Positions 7,129-15,861 of a DNA stretch of 64,000 bases are shown here, one piece after another. The position numbers and the translations under genes are program-made. Location: NCBI GenBank assembly GCA_045863555.1, contig BTUU01000008.1:1-64000 (forward strand), given 5' to 3'. The number at the start of each line of letters is the position of its first letter. Position 1 is the first letter of the stretch. Source of the DNA: JACRLV01 sp045863555. GTDB taxonomy: Bacteria; Planctomycetota; Phycisphaerae; UBA1845; Fen-1342. A model generated the notes under the pieces. It was not told the origin of the DNA and ran no database searches. It saw only the letters and a program-made list of their open reading frames with translations.

Positions 7129-9675
7129 ATGCGCAGACTATTGGGAAACTTCCGACCGTGGCTGTTGACCGTGGCCGGGCTAGGCGCCGGCGTCATGGGC
7201 GGTTGCCCGACGGGCGACACCGGGAACAACAACGCCAATCAGAATGCAAACGACAATGGTGCGGCGGCGATCGCCGACGCCGACGGTGACACCGTCGCGG
7301 ATGCACAGGACAACTGCCTGACAACGGCGAACGCCGACCAGCTCGACAGCGACGGCGACGGGATCGGCGACGCCTGCGATCAGCCCCTCGGGCCGACGCG
7401 GTCCGCAAACCTCGCGCTCTCCGCCGATGATCAGACGCTGGTCGTCGCGAACAAGGAGACGGATACGGTGACCGTGCTGCGGGTGCGCGATTCGCTCGGC
7501 GCGGACCGCTCCGACGTGCTCGCGGAGATCCCGGTCGGTCTCGAACCCTGGTCGGTGGCGGTCAGTCCGGATGGCGGGACGGCGTACGTTGCGAATGCGG
7601 TCTCCGGCACCGTCTCGATCATCGCGCTCAGCGGCGCGGACAAGTTCCTCGTCGTCGATGAGCTGCTCGTCGGGGCCGAGCCGCGTGCATGCGCGCTCTC
7701 GCCGAACGGAACGCGGCTCTACGTCGCGAACCACACGTCCGGAACGGTCTCGGTCATCAATACGGTGACGCGGCAGTTGATCGAGTCGGTTACGGTCGGT
7801 GGTGAACCGCAGGCGATCGCCGTGACCAACGACGGCGACTTTGACGACACGGATGAGACGGTGTTCGTGCCGCTCTTCTTCGCGGAGACCATTCCCAACG
7901 GTCCCGGTGAGGCGTTCGACAACGGCAAGCAGGGCGTCGTCCGGAGCTTCCAGGCGTCCAGCCCGTCCGGGACGCTGAGCAAGATCACGCTCGCGCCGCT
8001 GGCGGACAGCGGATTCACCGCGGATCGCAGCAAGTTCTGTGTCCTGACGAACGCGGCTGCGGCGAAAGAGACCTTCTGCCCCGATTCAACGATCTCGGAC
8101 GCGACCAACGACATCATCGACGCGGATGTGCAGGGCTGCTTCCCGAATCAGCTGAGCGCGGCGCTGATCCGCGGAGACCGGCTGTACGTGCCGAACATCG
8201 CGGCCGCGCCGGAGCCGCCGATCAAGTTTAACGTGAACGTGCAGGCGCTGGTCGGCGTCGTGAATACGACGGCGCTGGCGGAGGAAACGGACGAGACGGT
8301 CAACATCAACGCCCAGATCAAGCTCGAGACGCAGCCGGCGGAAGCCGTCGCCAACACGGTGCTCGACCGCCTCTTCGGCGGCGACATGATCGACATCGAC
8401 GCGGATAAGGGCGGCGAGGACTTCATCCTGCTCAGCCGTGGCGGCAATTACGTCCTGCGGGCGAGCCGGGATGCCGCAGGCACGCTGACCATCAACGCTC
8501 CGACCGGCGTCGTTCGCCTTCAGACCGGGAACATCCCGACCGGCGTGACGATGAGCCACGACGGCAAGCGCGCGTATACGAACAACGAAGTCGGCGTGAG
8601 CGTGACGGCGATCAATCTCGAGAACAACACGGTGATCGCCCGGGACATCGCCACCGGCGAAGTCCCCCGGGCCGGCACGTTCGAACACGGCGTGCTCGTC
8701 GGCAAGCTCGTCTTCTTCACCGCGCTCGGCACGGATGACGACGGGATCTTCCAGCAGGAGATCCGGGATATCAATCCGCTGGTCTCGCGCAACAAGGCTT
8801 CGGATAACTCCTGGAGTTCCTGCGCCTCCTGCCATCCGAGCGGCGGCTCCGATCGCGTGACCTGGATTTTCGCGACCGGCCCGCGCCAGACGATCTCACT
8901 CGACGGCTTTTTCGCAAAGGACAACCCGCACGACCAGCGCGTCAGCAACTGGAACGCAGTCCGCAGCAGCGTGACCGACTTCAACGAAAACTCGGTCGTC
9001 GTTCAGGGCGGCAGAGGCTTTGCCGGTACGCCGCCGAAGCCGGAAATCTACAACCACGGCATCATGCAGGGCGCCAGCGACGCTCTCGACGCCCAGACCC
9101 TCTGGGTCCAGACCATTCGAACGCCGAACATGCCCGCCGCGACCGATGAGGCCGCGGTCGGTCGCGGCCGCGACCTCTTCGCCGCCAACTGCGCGTCCTG
9201 CCACGGCGGTCCGAAGTGGACGAAGAGCACGATCCTGTACCTGGCGAATCCCGCATTCGACGCGCCCCCGGTCGCCGGCAGCGTCGCGCGCGATCCTGGC
9301 ATCCTCAACGCCGCGGCCCAGATCCGCTCCTACACGGTTGATGGCGTGACGCTGAACTACCTGGAGAACGTCGGAACGTTCAACGCGGCGAGCGCGATCG
9401 AGATCAGAAACGATGCGACCGCTGCGCTCGGCGGCCTCGGGTTCAACGTACCGTCGCTCCTCGGAATTGCGTACACGCCGCCCTATTTCCACGACGGCGC
9501 TGCGCAGACCCTCGAGGATGTCATGACGCGCCATACGATCGGCGGGACGGCGATCTCCTCGCTCCTCTCGGCCGGCCAGCAGGCGGACCTGATCGCCTAT
9601 CTGAAGACGATCGACGGCAGCACCTCGCAGTTCCGGTCGGCCGCAGATGACTTCCGCGACGCGATCGGCCCCTGA
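7129..9675 (+). CDS. YVTN beta-propeller / diheme cytochrome c lipoprotein (MauG/CcpA-like)
   Basis: An 848-residue exported lipoprotein (lipobox GVMGGC near residue 26, followed by an Asn-rich linker). Domain order: thrombospondin type-3-like calcium repeats (DADGDTVADAQDNC...DSDGDGIGDACD, residues ~50-85), a YVTN/lactonase-type beta-propeller (PWSVAVSPDGGTAYVAN, TRLYVANHTSGTVSVI) to ~residue 540, then a diheme cytochrome c peroxidase-like region. It has two CxxCH heme motifs, C565-H569 (CASCH) and C688-H692 (CASCH). The YFHDGAAQTLEDVM stretch is typical of the MauG/bacterial cytochrome c peroxidase C-terminal domain. It probably transfers electrons or oxidises a substrate at the cell surface. 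SD AGGAGG at 7112, a long 11 bases from the ATG. A hairpin terminator follows. Confidence 0.88.
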   Translation: MRRLLGNFRPWLLTVAGLGAGVMGGCPTGDTGNNNANQNANDNGAAAIADADGDTVADAQDNCLTTANADQLDSDGDGIGDACDQPLGPTRSANLALSADDQTLVVANKETDTVTVLRVRDSLGADRSDVLAEIPVGLEPWSVAVSPDGGTAYVANAVSGTVSIIALSGADKFLVVDELLVGAEPRACALSPNGTRLYVANHTSGTVSVINTVTRQLIESVTVGGEPQAIAVTNDGDFDDTDETVFVPLFFAETIPNGPGEAFDNGKQGVVRSFQASSPSGTLSKITLAPLADSGFTADRSKFCVLTNAAAAKETFCPDSTISDATNDIIDADVQGCFPNQLSAALIRGDRLYVPNIAAAPEPPIKFNVNVQALVGVVNTTALAEETDETVNINAQIKLETQPAEAVANTVLDRLFGGDMIDIDADKGGEDFILLSRGGNYVLRASRDAAGTLTINAPTGVVRLQTGNIPTGVTMSHDGKRAYTNNEVGVSVTAINLENNTVIARDIATGEVPRAGTFEHGVLVGKLVFFTALGTDDDGIFQQEIRDINPLVSRNKASDNSWSSCASCHPSGGSDRVTWIFATGPRQTISLDGFFAKDNPHDQRVSNWNAVRSSVTDFNENSVVVQGGRGFAGTPPKPEIYNHGIMQGASDALDAQTLWVQTIRTPNMPAATDEAAVGRGRDLFAANCASCHGGPKWTKSTILYLANPAFDAPPVAGSVARDPGILNAAAQIRSYTVDGVTLNYLENVGTFNAASAIEIRNDATAALGGLGFNVPSLLGIAYTPPYFHDGAAQTLEDVMTRHTIGGTAISSLLSAGQQADLIAYLKTIDGSTSQFRSAADDFRDAIGP

Positions 9676-9705
9676 TCCGCAGCGGGCATCGATACGAGGA
9701 AATGC

Positions 9706-9746
9706 AGCGAGCCGGTCGACATCGCGTCGGCCGGCTCGCTTTTATT
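9706..9746 (+). terminator. Rho-independent terminator
   Basis: An inverted repeat agcgagccgg (9706-9715) pairs with ccggctcgct (9731-9740), a 10-bp stem followed by ttta. It lies 30 bases after the cytochrome/propeller stop. Its minus-strand face also lies downstream of trxA but has no good U tract there. Confidence 0.8.
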
Positions 9747-9768
9747 GCGAATTCACGAAGCGTGAAGT

Positions 9769-10125
9769 TCAACCGGCCGCGGCGGCCGCACCGATGCCGA
9801 GCTTCTCGTGAATGGCCTTCACGTAATCCCGCTTCGCTCGGGCGCCGACGATTCGATCGACGGGCTGGCCGTCCTTGAAGAGGATCACGGTCGGGATGCT
9901 CTGGACGCCGAGGCTCGAAGATACGCGGACGGCCTTGTCGATATCGACCTTGCCGACTACGAGCCTGCCGGCGTAGTCATTCGCGATTTCATCGATGATC
10001 GGACCGAGCAACTGGCATGGGCCGCACCATTCCGCCCAGAAATCGACCAGCACCGGCTGGGAATTGCCCAGAACATCGGTGTCGAAGTTGCCGTCATCGA
10101 ACGCCTTCGTATTCTGACCTGCCAT
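9769..10125 (-). CDS. trxA: Thioredoxin
   Basis: A 118-residue cytoplasmic thioredoxin that reduces protein disulfides. It has the active site WAEWCGPCQ (residues ~31-39), the following helix and the cis-proline motif SIPTVILFKDGQ, all at normal spacing. Length is typical (105-120 residues) with a short Ala-rich tail. SD GGGGGAG lies upstream of ATG 10125. It is a standalone gene, convergent with the cytochrome gene. It is a useful contrast to the selenoprotein pair at 49372-51579: here the first active-site position is an ordinary Cys codon. Confidence 0.97.
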   Translation of the reverse strand: MAGQNTKAFDDGNFDTDVLGNSQPVLVDFWAEWCGPCQLLGPIIDEIANDYAGRLVVGKVDIDKAVRVSSSLGVQSIPTVILFKDGQPVDRIVGARAKRDYVKAIHEKLGIGAAAAAG

Positions 10126-10412
10126 CGAAAAACACTCCCCCGCGTCGGCGGACCCCCCAATCGGGGACGCCTCGCGTTAATCGATGGTATTTATCGCTCG
10201 CGCTCGCGTCAATCCGAGCGGAGTGGAACCCGCGGCGGGCCCGTCCCGTTCGCCCGCGTGATTCTCCGTTGAAAAATAGTCTCGGCAGCGTGTAACTCGC
10301 GTGTTAGGCTATGGATACCCTTCGGGCGGGAGGCAATATTGCGCGCCGTGGGGCGTTTGAGAGTGCATCAGGTCGTGGGCACGGTTGCCGATCGGCCTGC
10401 CGGAGGATCGCG
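10126..10412. other. Divergent intergenic region (trxA / DUF1800 gene)
   Basis: 287 bases between divergently transcribed genes, so it should hold both promoters. No -10/-35 pair was clear enough to call. The only start-proximal signal is the GGAGGA SD of the DUF1800 gene at 10402. Confidence 0.4.
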
Positions 10413-12041
10413 ATGCTGACCATTCGAAAGATCCTGGCGATTGCGTTGATAGTAACGCTGCCGGCGGCCGTCGCCGGTCAGGAGCCGGGGGCAAATTCGC
10501 TCAAGCCGCTGGCGAAAGGGCTGTGGGATCGCGACGCGGCCGCCCATCTCCTCGCGCGGGCGGGGTTTGGAGGCACACCGGAGGAGATCGAGCGGCTTTC
10601 CGCGATGGGCGTCGACGAGGCGGTGAGTTACCTCGTTGACTTCAAGGACCTGCCGTACGCCTGCCCGGAGCCCGCGATCGCCGACGAACTGATGCAACCG
10701 CCGAACCGGCAGTTGCTGCGCTCGATGACCGAGGAAGAGCGGCGAAAGGCGGAGGAGAGCCGGCGGCGGCTGGAACGGACGGCGCTCGAGGAGACCCGCG
10801 CGTGGTGGATCGAGCGAATGCTGACATCGCCGCGGCCCTTCGAAGAGAAGATGACGCTCTTCTGGCACGGGCGATTCACGAGCGGAGTGCGCGAGGTGCG
10901 AAACCCCGTATTCATGAAGGAGCAGAACGACCTGTTCCGGAAGAACGGGCTGGGGAATTTCAAGGACCTCGTCCTCGCGGTCAGCCGCGACCGGGCGATG
11001 CTCGTGTATCTGGACGGGAACCGGAATAACAAGTCGAAGCCGAATGAGAACTACGCCCGCGAGCTGATGGAACTCTTCACCCTGGGTGTCGGCAACTACT
11101 CGGAGGCGGACATCAAGGAGGCCGCGCGGGCGTTTACCGGGTGGCAGTTCGACGAAGACGGATTCGTCTTTCGCGGTCGCAACCACGACTACGGCCCGAA
11201 GAAGTTCCTCGGGAAGACCGGAAAATTCAACGGCGAGGACATCGTCGAGATCATCCTCGACCAGCCGGCCTGCTCGCGGTTCCTTGCGACAAAGATCCTC
11301 GAGTTCTTCGTGCGGCCCGACCCGCCGAAGCCGCTGGTCGACGCGCTCGCGGCTGAACTGCGGAAGAACAAATTCGAACTGCGGCCGACGATGGCGACGC
11401 TCTTCCGGAGCCAGGCGTTCTATCACCCGGACTCGCGTGGAGCCCTGGTGAAGAGCCCGGTGGAGCTCATCGTGGGTACCGCACGGCGTCTCGGCGTGCC
11501 GATCAACAACCTGGTTGTGGCCGAGCGGGCGATGGCGCAGATGGGCCAGGAACTGCTTCAGCCCCCGAACGTGAAGGGGTGGGACGGGCACGAAAAGTGG
11601 ATCAACGCGGCGACCCTGTTTCAGCGATACAACGCGGTCGGAGCGATCATCAACGGTGGCGCGGCCGGCCCCAACGCGCGGGCGAGGATCGCGGCGGCGG
11701 TCGGCGCGTCGAGCGAGGACGACGACAAATACAAGGACGACGAGATGATGAAGATGGGCGACACGCCGGCCGAGAAATCGCGCCTCGCGGGTCGCGCCCA
11801 GCCGGCGTTTGATCCCATGCCCGTCGTCCGCGCGAACAGCCTGAAGTCGGCGGAGGACCTCGTGGACTACTTCAGCCGGTTCCTGCTGCCGCGCCCGCTG
11901 CACACGGCCAAACGCGAGCAGTTGATTGCGTATCTGCTCGATGGAAAACCGAGCTTTGATCCGGCGGCCAAAGGGGCGGAGACCAGAATCCGGACGATGG
12001 TGCACCTGCTGTGCTCGACGCCCGAGTATCAGATGAACTGA
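10413..12041 (+). CDS. Exported DUF1800 family protein
   Basis: A 542-residue protein of the DUF1800 family, widespread in Planctomycetes, of unknown biochemical function, and usually paired with a DUF1501 protein as here. It has an N-terminal signal (MLTIRKILAIALIVTLPAAVAGQ). Family landmarks include AAHLLARAGFGGTPEEIERL, MTLFWHGRFTSGVREV, NENYARELMELFTLGVGNYSEADIKEAARAFTGW and NVKGWDGHEKWINAATLFQR. ATG at 10413 was chosen for the GGAGGA 6 bases upstream and because the signal peptide then starts at the N-terminus; a longer form from 10311 is unlikely. The DUF1501 gene starts 100 bases downstream. The pair probably acts together in the periplasm. Confidence 0.92.
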   Translation: MLTIRKILAIALIVTLPAAVAGQEPGANSLKPLAKGLWDRDAAAHLLARAGFGGTPEEIERLSAMGVDEAVSYLVDFKDLPYACPEPAIADELMQPPNRQLLRSMTEEERRKAEESRRRLERTALEETRAWWIERMLTSPRPFEEKMTLFWHGRFTSGVREVRNPVFMKEQNDLFRKNGLGNFKDLVLAVSRDRAMLVYLDGNRNNKSKPNENYARELMELFTLGVGNYSEADIKEAARAFTGWQFDEDGFVFRGRNHDYGPKKFLGKTGKFNGEDIVEIILDQPACSRFLATKILEFFVRPDPPKPLVDALAAELRKNKFELRPTMATLFRSQAFYHPDSRGALVKSPVELIVGTARRLGVPINNLVVAERAMAQMGQELLQPPNVKGWDGHEKWINAATLFQRYNAVGAIINGGAAGPNARARIAAAVGASSEDDDKYKDDEMMKMGDTPAEKSRLAGRAQPAFDPMPVVRANSLKSAEDLVDYFSRFLLPRPLHTAKREQLIAYLLDGKPSFDPAAKGAETRIRTMVHLLCSTPEYQMN

Positions 12042-12141
12042 CGTTTCGGCCGGTTCCCACGCCGGCAGTCCACGGAAATGAGGATGCCCGTTCAGACCGC
12101 ATGGCCGAGGGCGGCTGTGCCACACGAAGACGAGGATCGCC

Positions 12142-13434
12142 ATGAGTGATTCGCTCTTTACCAGCCGTCGCGACTTCCTGGCCGGGAGCTTCACGTTTCT
12201 GAGTGCCGCCGGCACGCTGCCGCTGTTCCTCGGCCACACGGCCCGGGCGCTCGCGGGCGACGAGCCGAAAAAGAAAAAGGGCGGCGACGATCGCATCCTC
12301 GTCGTCGTGCAGCTCGCGGGTGGAAACGACGGGCTGAATACGATTGTCCCCTACGAGATGGACCCCTATTACAAAGCCCGGCCGCAGATCGCGGTGCCGA
12401 AGAAGGACGTGCTCAAGCTCGAAAACGGCCTGGGGCTGCATCCCGCCGCGACGGGCCTGAAGGAACTGTTCGACGAAGGGCAGATGGCGGTCGTACAGGG
12501 CGTCGGTTATCCGAACCCGAACCGCAGCCACTTTACGAGCATGGACATCTGGCACACGGCCGATCCGAACCTGAAGGCGCATGAGGGCTGGATCGGTCGG
12601 TACTTCGACTCCTGCTGCAAGGGCAGCGACCCGGACCCGGAGCCGATCAGCGGCATCGCGATGACGAAGGAAACGCCGCTGGCCATGCAGGGGGAGCGGT
12701 TCACGCCGCTGTCGTTCGAGTCGCCGGACAGCCTCGCGTGGCGCGGCCCGGCACGGGACGCCAGCGCCGCGGCGGCATTTCGAAAGCTGAATAACATCGA
12801 CGGCGACTTTCCCAACGAGGAACACGAACTGGCGAAGTACCTGCAGCGGGCCGCGCTCAAGGCGCAGGTCGGCGCGGACGAAATCCGCGCGGCCGCCGGA
12901 TCGAATATTGCGGGGCGCAACGCCCGGCGCGGCTTCGCCCGCGGCGGCGGCGGACAGCTCGCCCAGCAACTCGCGCTCGTGGCCCGGCTCATCGCCGCGG
13001 ACATGCCGACCCGGATCTACTACGTGTCGATGGGAGGGTTCGATACGCACACGGGTCAATCGGGTCGGCATCAGCGGCTGATGACGGAGTTTTCAAACGG
13101 GATCAAGCAGTTCATCGAGACGCTGGAAGACCAGAAACTGCTCGACCGCGTGCTGGTTCTGTCGTTCTCCGAGTTCGGCCGGCGCGTGCAGGAAAACGCG
13201 AGCGGCGGCACGGACCACGGCGAGGCCGCGCCGATGTTCCTGTTCGGCTCGGCAGTGAAGCCGGGGATCCACGAGAAGCACCCGGACCTGACGAAACTGC
13301 GGCGCGGCGATCTGGAATTTGGCTGCGACTTCCGCCGAGTGTACGCGACGGTGCTGACGGAGTGGTTGAATGCGAAACCGGAAGCGGTGCTGGGGAAGGG
13401 GTTCCAGCCGCTGAAAATTCTCAAGATGCGGTAG
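12142..13434 (+). CDS. Exported DUF1501 family protein, Tat signal
   Basis: A 430-residue DUF1501 (alkaline-phosphatase-superfamily-like) protein. The N-terminus SRRDFLAGSFTFLSAAGTLPLFLG is a twin-arginine signal, so it is exported folded. Core motifs are VVQLAGGNDGLNTIVP, VVQGVGYPNPNRSHFTSMDIWHTA, YVSMGGFDTHTGQ and LVLSFSEFGRRVQENASGGTDHGEAAP; the last two carry the Asp/His residues expected of a metal-binding site. It is the partner of the upstream DUF1800 protein. SD GAGGA precedes ATG 12142. The next gene is convergent and begins 18 bases after its stop. Substrate unknown. Confidence 0.93.
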   Translation: MSDSLFTSRRDFLAGSFTFLSAAGTLPLFLGHTARALAGDEPKKKKGGDDRILVVVQLAGGNDGLNTIVPYEMDPYYKARPQIAVPKKDVLKLENGLGLHPAATGLKELFDEGQMAVVQGVGYPNPNRSHFTSMDIWHTADPNLKAHEGWIGRYFDSCCKGSDPDPEPISGIAMTKETPLAMQGERFTPLSFESPDSLAWRGPARDASAAAAFRKLNNIDGDFPNEEHELAKYLQRAALKAQVGADEIRAAAGSNIAGRNARRGFARGGGGQLAQQLALVARLIAADMPTRIYYVSMGGFDTHTGQSGRHQRLMTEFSNGIKQFIETLEDQKLLDRVLVLSFSEFGRRVQENASGGTDHGEAAPMFLFGSAVKPGIHEKHPDLTKLRRGDLEFGCDFRRVYATVLTEWLNAKPEAVLGKGFQPLKILKMR

Positions 13435-13451
13435 TCGCGAGAACTCGAGCG

Positions 13452-14861
13452 TTAGTTACCTAGCCGGACCTCGGTCCATTGCAACGTCGATGCGCAATAG
13501 TGATCAAACCCGGCGGCCCAAGCGTACTCGACATTCGGCTCGTACCGGACATCAAAGAGACCAGGTTTCAGCGAAGGTCGCGAAAACTTGCTCACGCCTG
13601 CACCGAATCGAATCAAAGTCGTCAGATGATTCCGATCTCCGGTTCCTGATGGACAAATAAAGAGATCGCCGGCCATCGGGGGCGACTTGTCGTCCAATTC
13701 AAGTTCGAGCTCGTCGTATACGCTGAACCGCATGCGCGCCGAAGATTGCTCACACTGGATCGAGCGAACCAGGTCCGCGGGCTGGATATTCTCGACGCGA
13801 ATGACCCGACTCTGCGTAAATGGAATCCATAGGACGACGGGACCGGCCGGGATTGAGGTAACGACGATGTCACCCGAATATTCGAGCAAGAAATCTCCAG
13901 CCGGTTGAGGCGGCAATACGCTCCATCGATGCCAGGCCGAACTCTCCGCGCCTTCCCAGCGAATCGACTCAACGCTCACTCCGTTAACCCGAAGCCGTTT
14001 ATTTTCGACGCTCACGTTCGCCCCGGGACATAAGTGGTAAATGAGCGGGTGCAGGTTCATATTCGCCGGAGCGCAAGGAATCGGCACGCCAGCCGGAATA
14101 CGCTGGGGGGTCGCGACGGTTCCGCGAAGATCGGCGACGAGGCTGATTAGTTCATCCATCTCTGCCTGACTCAGGGTCCCGGCAGTGAACCGCTGAGCGA
14201 GTTCAGCATCGAGGCGAGAGGACGTCTTACAGTAGCGGTAGACTCGAAGCAGGCCCCAGTTGGGACAGGATTGGAGAAATGCGGAGGTTTGGAAGTAATA
14301 CCAGGCTGCACCAACGATGCCGATGAGAACGACGGCGGCGATGAGCGATCGGCTGACGTGCCGAGGCGGGCGGTCTCGCAAGTCAGACCAGCGCCAGTCG
14401 CCGCCGCATTCTGCGCATAGGCCCGCGCCGGTGATATACCCGCACGCCGGACAATACCGTAGCACACCTCCAGGCGGTCGATTCGCATCGTTGCTTTCAT
14501 CCACAGGTTCGACAATCACTGCGACTCGTGGACGACGGGAGACGCCCCATGCGGTGATCGAAGCGACGATCGCGGCCAGCCCGGCGGCGGAGACGAGAAG
14601 CAGAGGCTCTAAACGCGGCGAAGCGAGGCTCCCCGTCCAACCGACAACCGTTGAGGCGATGACGACGGCGAGAAATGCCTGCAGGACGGGGTGCGGTCCG
14701 CGCCAGCCGGCGATCCAGCCGGCAATCGCGGGAAAAAGAAACAGCGCAAGAGCACCTGGCCCAGAAAAGGGGTGCGTGAACTCTCTCAGGAGCCATGCGT
14801 ACGCGAGCAGGACGAGTGCCCCGCTTGCGGTCCGACCGAGTCCGGTCATCGCGACAGACAT
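13452..14861 (-). CDS. Zinc-ribbon membrane protein, unknown function
   Basis: A 469-residue protein. Several N-terminal hydrophobic helices (ASGALVLLAYAWLL, ALALFLFPAIAGWIAGW, VLQAFLAVVIASTVVGWTG, LEPLLLVSAAGLAAIVASITAWGV) are followed by a cytoplasmic zinc-ribbon-type CPACGYITGAGLCAECGG. Another TM segment (SLIAAVVLIGIVGAAWYYF) leads to a ~270-residue beta-rich, probably external domain. ATG 14861 was chosen so that it does not overlap the upstream pseudopilin stop at 14899; no clear SD is visible. It is probably cotranscribed with that gene. Planctomycetes have many such zinc-ribbon plus TM proteins of unknown role. Confidence 0.65.
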   Translation of the reverse strand: MSVAMTGLGRTASGALVLLAYAWLLREFTHPFSGPGALALFLFPAIAGWIAGWRGPHPVLQAFLAVVIASTVVGWTGSLASPRLEPLLLVSAAGLAAIVASITAWGVSRRPRVAVIVEPVDESNDANRPPGGVLRYCPACGYITGAGLCAECGGDWRWSDLRDRPPRHVSRSLIAAVVLIGIVGAAWYYFQTSAFLQSCPNWGLLRVYRYCKTSSRLDAELAQRFTAGTLSQAEMDELISLVADLRGTVATPQRIPAGVPIPCAPANMNLHPLIYHLCPGANVSVENKRLRVNGVSVESIRWEGAESSAWHRWSVLPPQPAGDFLLEYSGDIVVTSIPAGPVVLWIPFTQSRVIRVENIQPADLVRSIQCEQSSARMRFSVYDELELELDDKSPPMAGDLFICPSGTGDRNHLTTLIRFGAGVSKFSRPSLKPGLFDVRYEPNVEYAWAAGFDHYCASTLQWTEVRLGN

Positions 14862-14898
14862 CAAAGATAGGTTATCGCGGCAGGGGTTACGTGAAAAG

Positions 14899-15720
14899 TC
14901 AATCCGGCCGCCACCGCGCCCGCAGCCACCGATAGTCCACATTATTCGTCGCCGGCAGGTCAAACTGCTGGTTGCGGCTCATCTCGATCGTTCGCTGGTC
15001 GCGCCAGGCCTTCACGATCGCGTGGCCGTCCACGAACCCGATCGTGCTCTTGTCATAATGCCAGACCGTCACCGGATCGATCCAGCGTTCCTGCTGGAGC
15101 CAGAAGACCCACGAGTTCATGTTGACGCCGCGCGGGTCGGATTCCTCGATGAAAGAAAAGCTGTCGGACGCCCGGCGGATGCTGGCCGTGCGGACGGCGA
15201 CCTTTCTGCCGCCGATCATCGTCTCCCAGCCCTGGTCGCCGTTCAGGTAGTTCGGCATGGAATAGGTCCGGTACGCGATGGTTCCGTTCTCGGGGCGGCG
15301 CGTGTACCGGGCGTCGGAAGGGCAGTGATAGACCTTGAAATCCAGGATGTAGCGGTAGAGCAGACCGTTCTGAATGCCGCGCAGCTCCGCATCGATGGTC
15401 GTCTGCTGGCGCAGGACCGCGTCGTTGAGCCGGACGCCCGCCGGCGACATCGGCCAGTCGACCCAGCACTGGGGGTTATCGGTGAACGACCCGACCACGG
15501 CGTCGCGATTTTCGTTCGCGTATTGGACGAATGCGGCGGCGAGGCTCTTCTGGTTTGCAAGACAGAGCGTTGTCTTTGCCTGCTCGCGGGCCTGGGCGAG
15601 CGTGGGAACGAGGATCGAGATGAGCAGGGCAATGATCGCGACGACGACGAGCAGCTCGATCAGCGTGAATGCCGCATGACGTGTCCGCGTTCCCGGATGG
15701 GGGCGTCGCAGCAGGCTCAT
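14899..15720 (-). CDS. Type II pseudopilin-like protein with H-X9-DG motif
   Basis: A 273-residue protein with a class III (prepilin) signal: basic leader then AAFTLIELLVVVAIIALLISILVP. Prepilin peptidase should cut before Phe, and Glu5 of the mature protein is present. The globular part ends with the planctomycete signature H-X9-DG (HYDKSTIGFVDG), common to the large families of pseudopilin-like proteins in this phylum. ATG 15720 was chosen because GAGGAG sits 3 bases upstream and the leader is then short. Probably part of a type II secretion/pilus-like assembly; the pilT homologue at 36182 is the only other component in the window. Confidence 0.88.
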   Translation of the reverse strand: MSLLRRPHPGTRTRHAAFTLIELLVVVAIIALLISILVPTLAQAREQAKTTLCLANQKSLAAAFVQYANENRDAVVGSFTDNPQCWVDWPMSPAGVRLNDAVLRQQTTIDAELRGIQNGLLYRYILDFKVYHCPSDARYTRRPENGTIAYRTYSMPNYLNGDQGWETMIGGRKVAVRTASIRRASDSFSFIEESDPRGVNMNSWVFWLQQERWIDPVTVWHYDKSTIGFVDGHAIVKAWRDQRTIEMSRNQQFDLPATNNVDYRWLRARWRPD

Positions 15721-15861
15721 GGGCTCCTCGCAGGAGAAAAGACAGGCTCGAACGCCCCGATCATACCAAGCCGCTGCGAGCGGCCGCAATCCCCCTGTTT
15801 TCCGGCAGCCGGTCAATCGGGTAGCATCCATGGTCGGCGGGCCGTTCTCTGGAGACTGGTC
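15721..15861. promoter_or_regulatory. Divergent promoter region (pseudopilin / PQQ propeller)
   Basis: 141 bases between divergent genes, so promoters for both should lie here. I could not support a specific -10/-35. Confidence 0.4.

Noticed and set aside
10368..12296. Minus-strand open frame opposite the DUF1800 gene
   Set aside because: No homology, strongly Arg/Glu/His-biased, and it overlaps a well-supported DUF1800 coding region.
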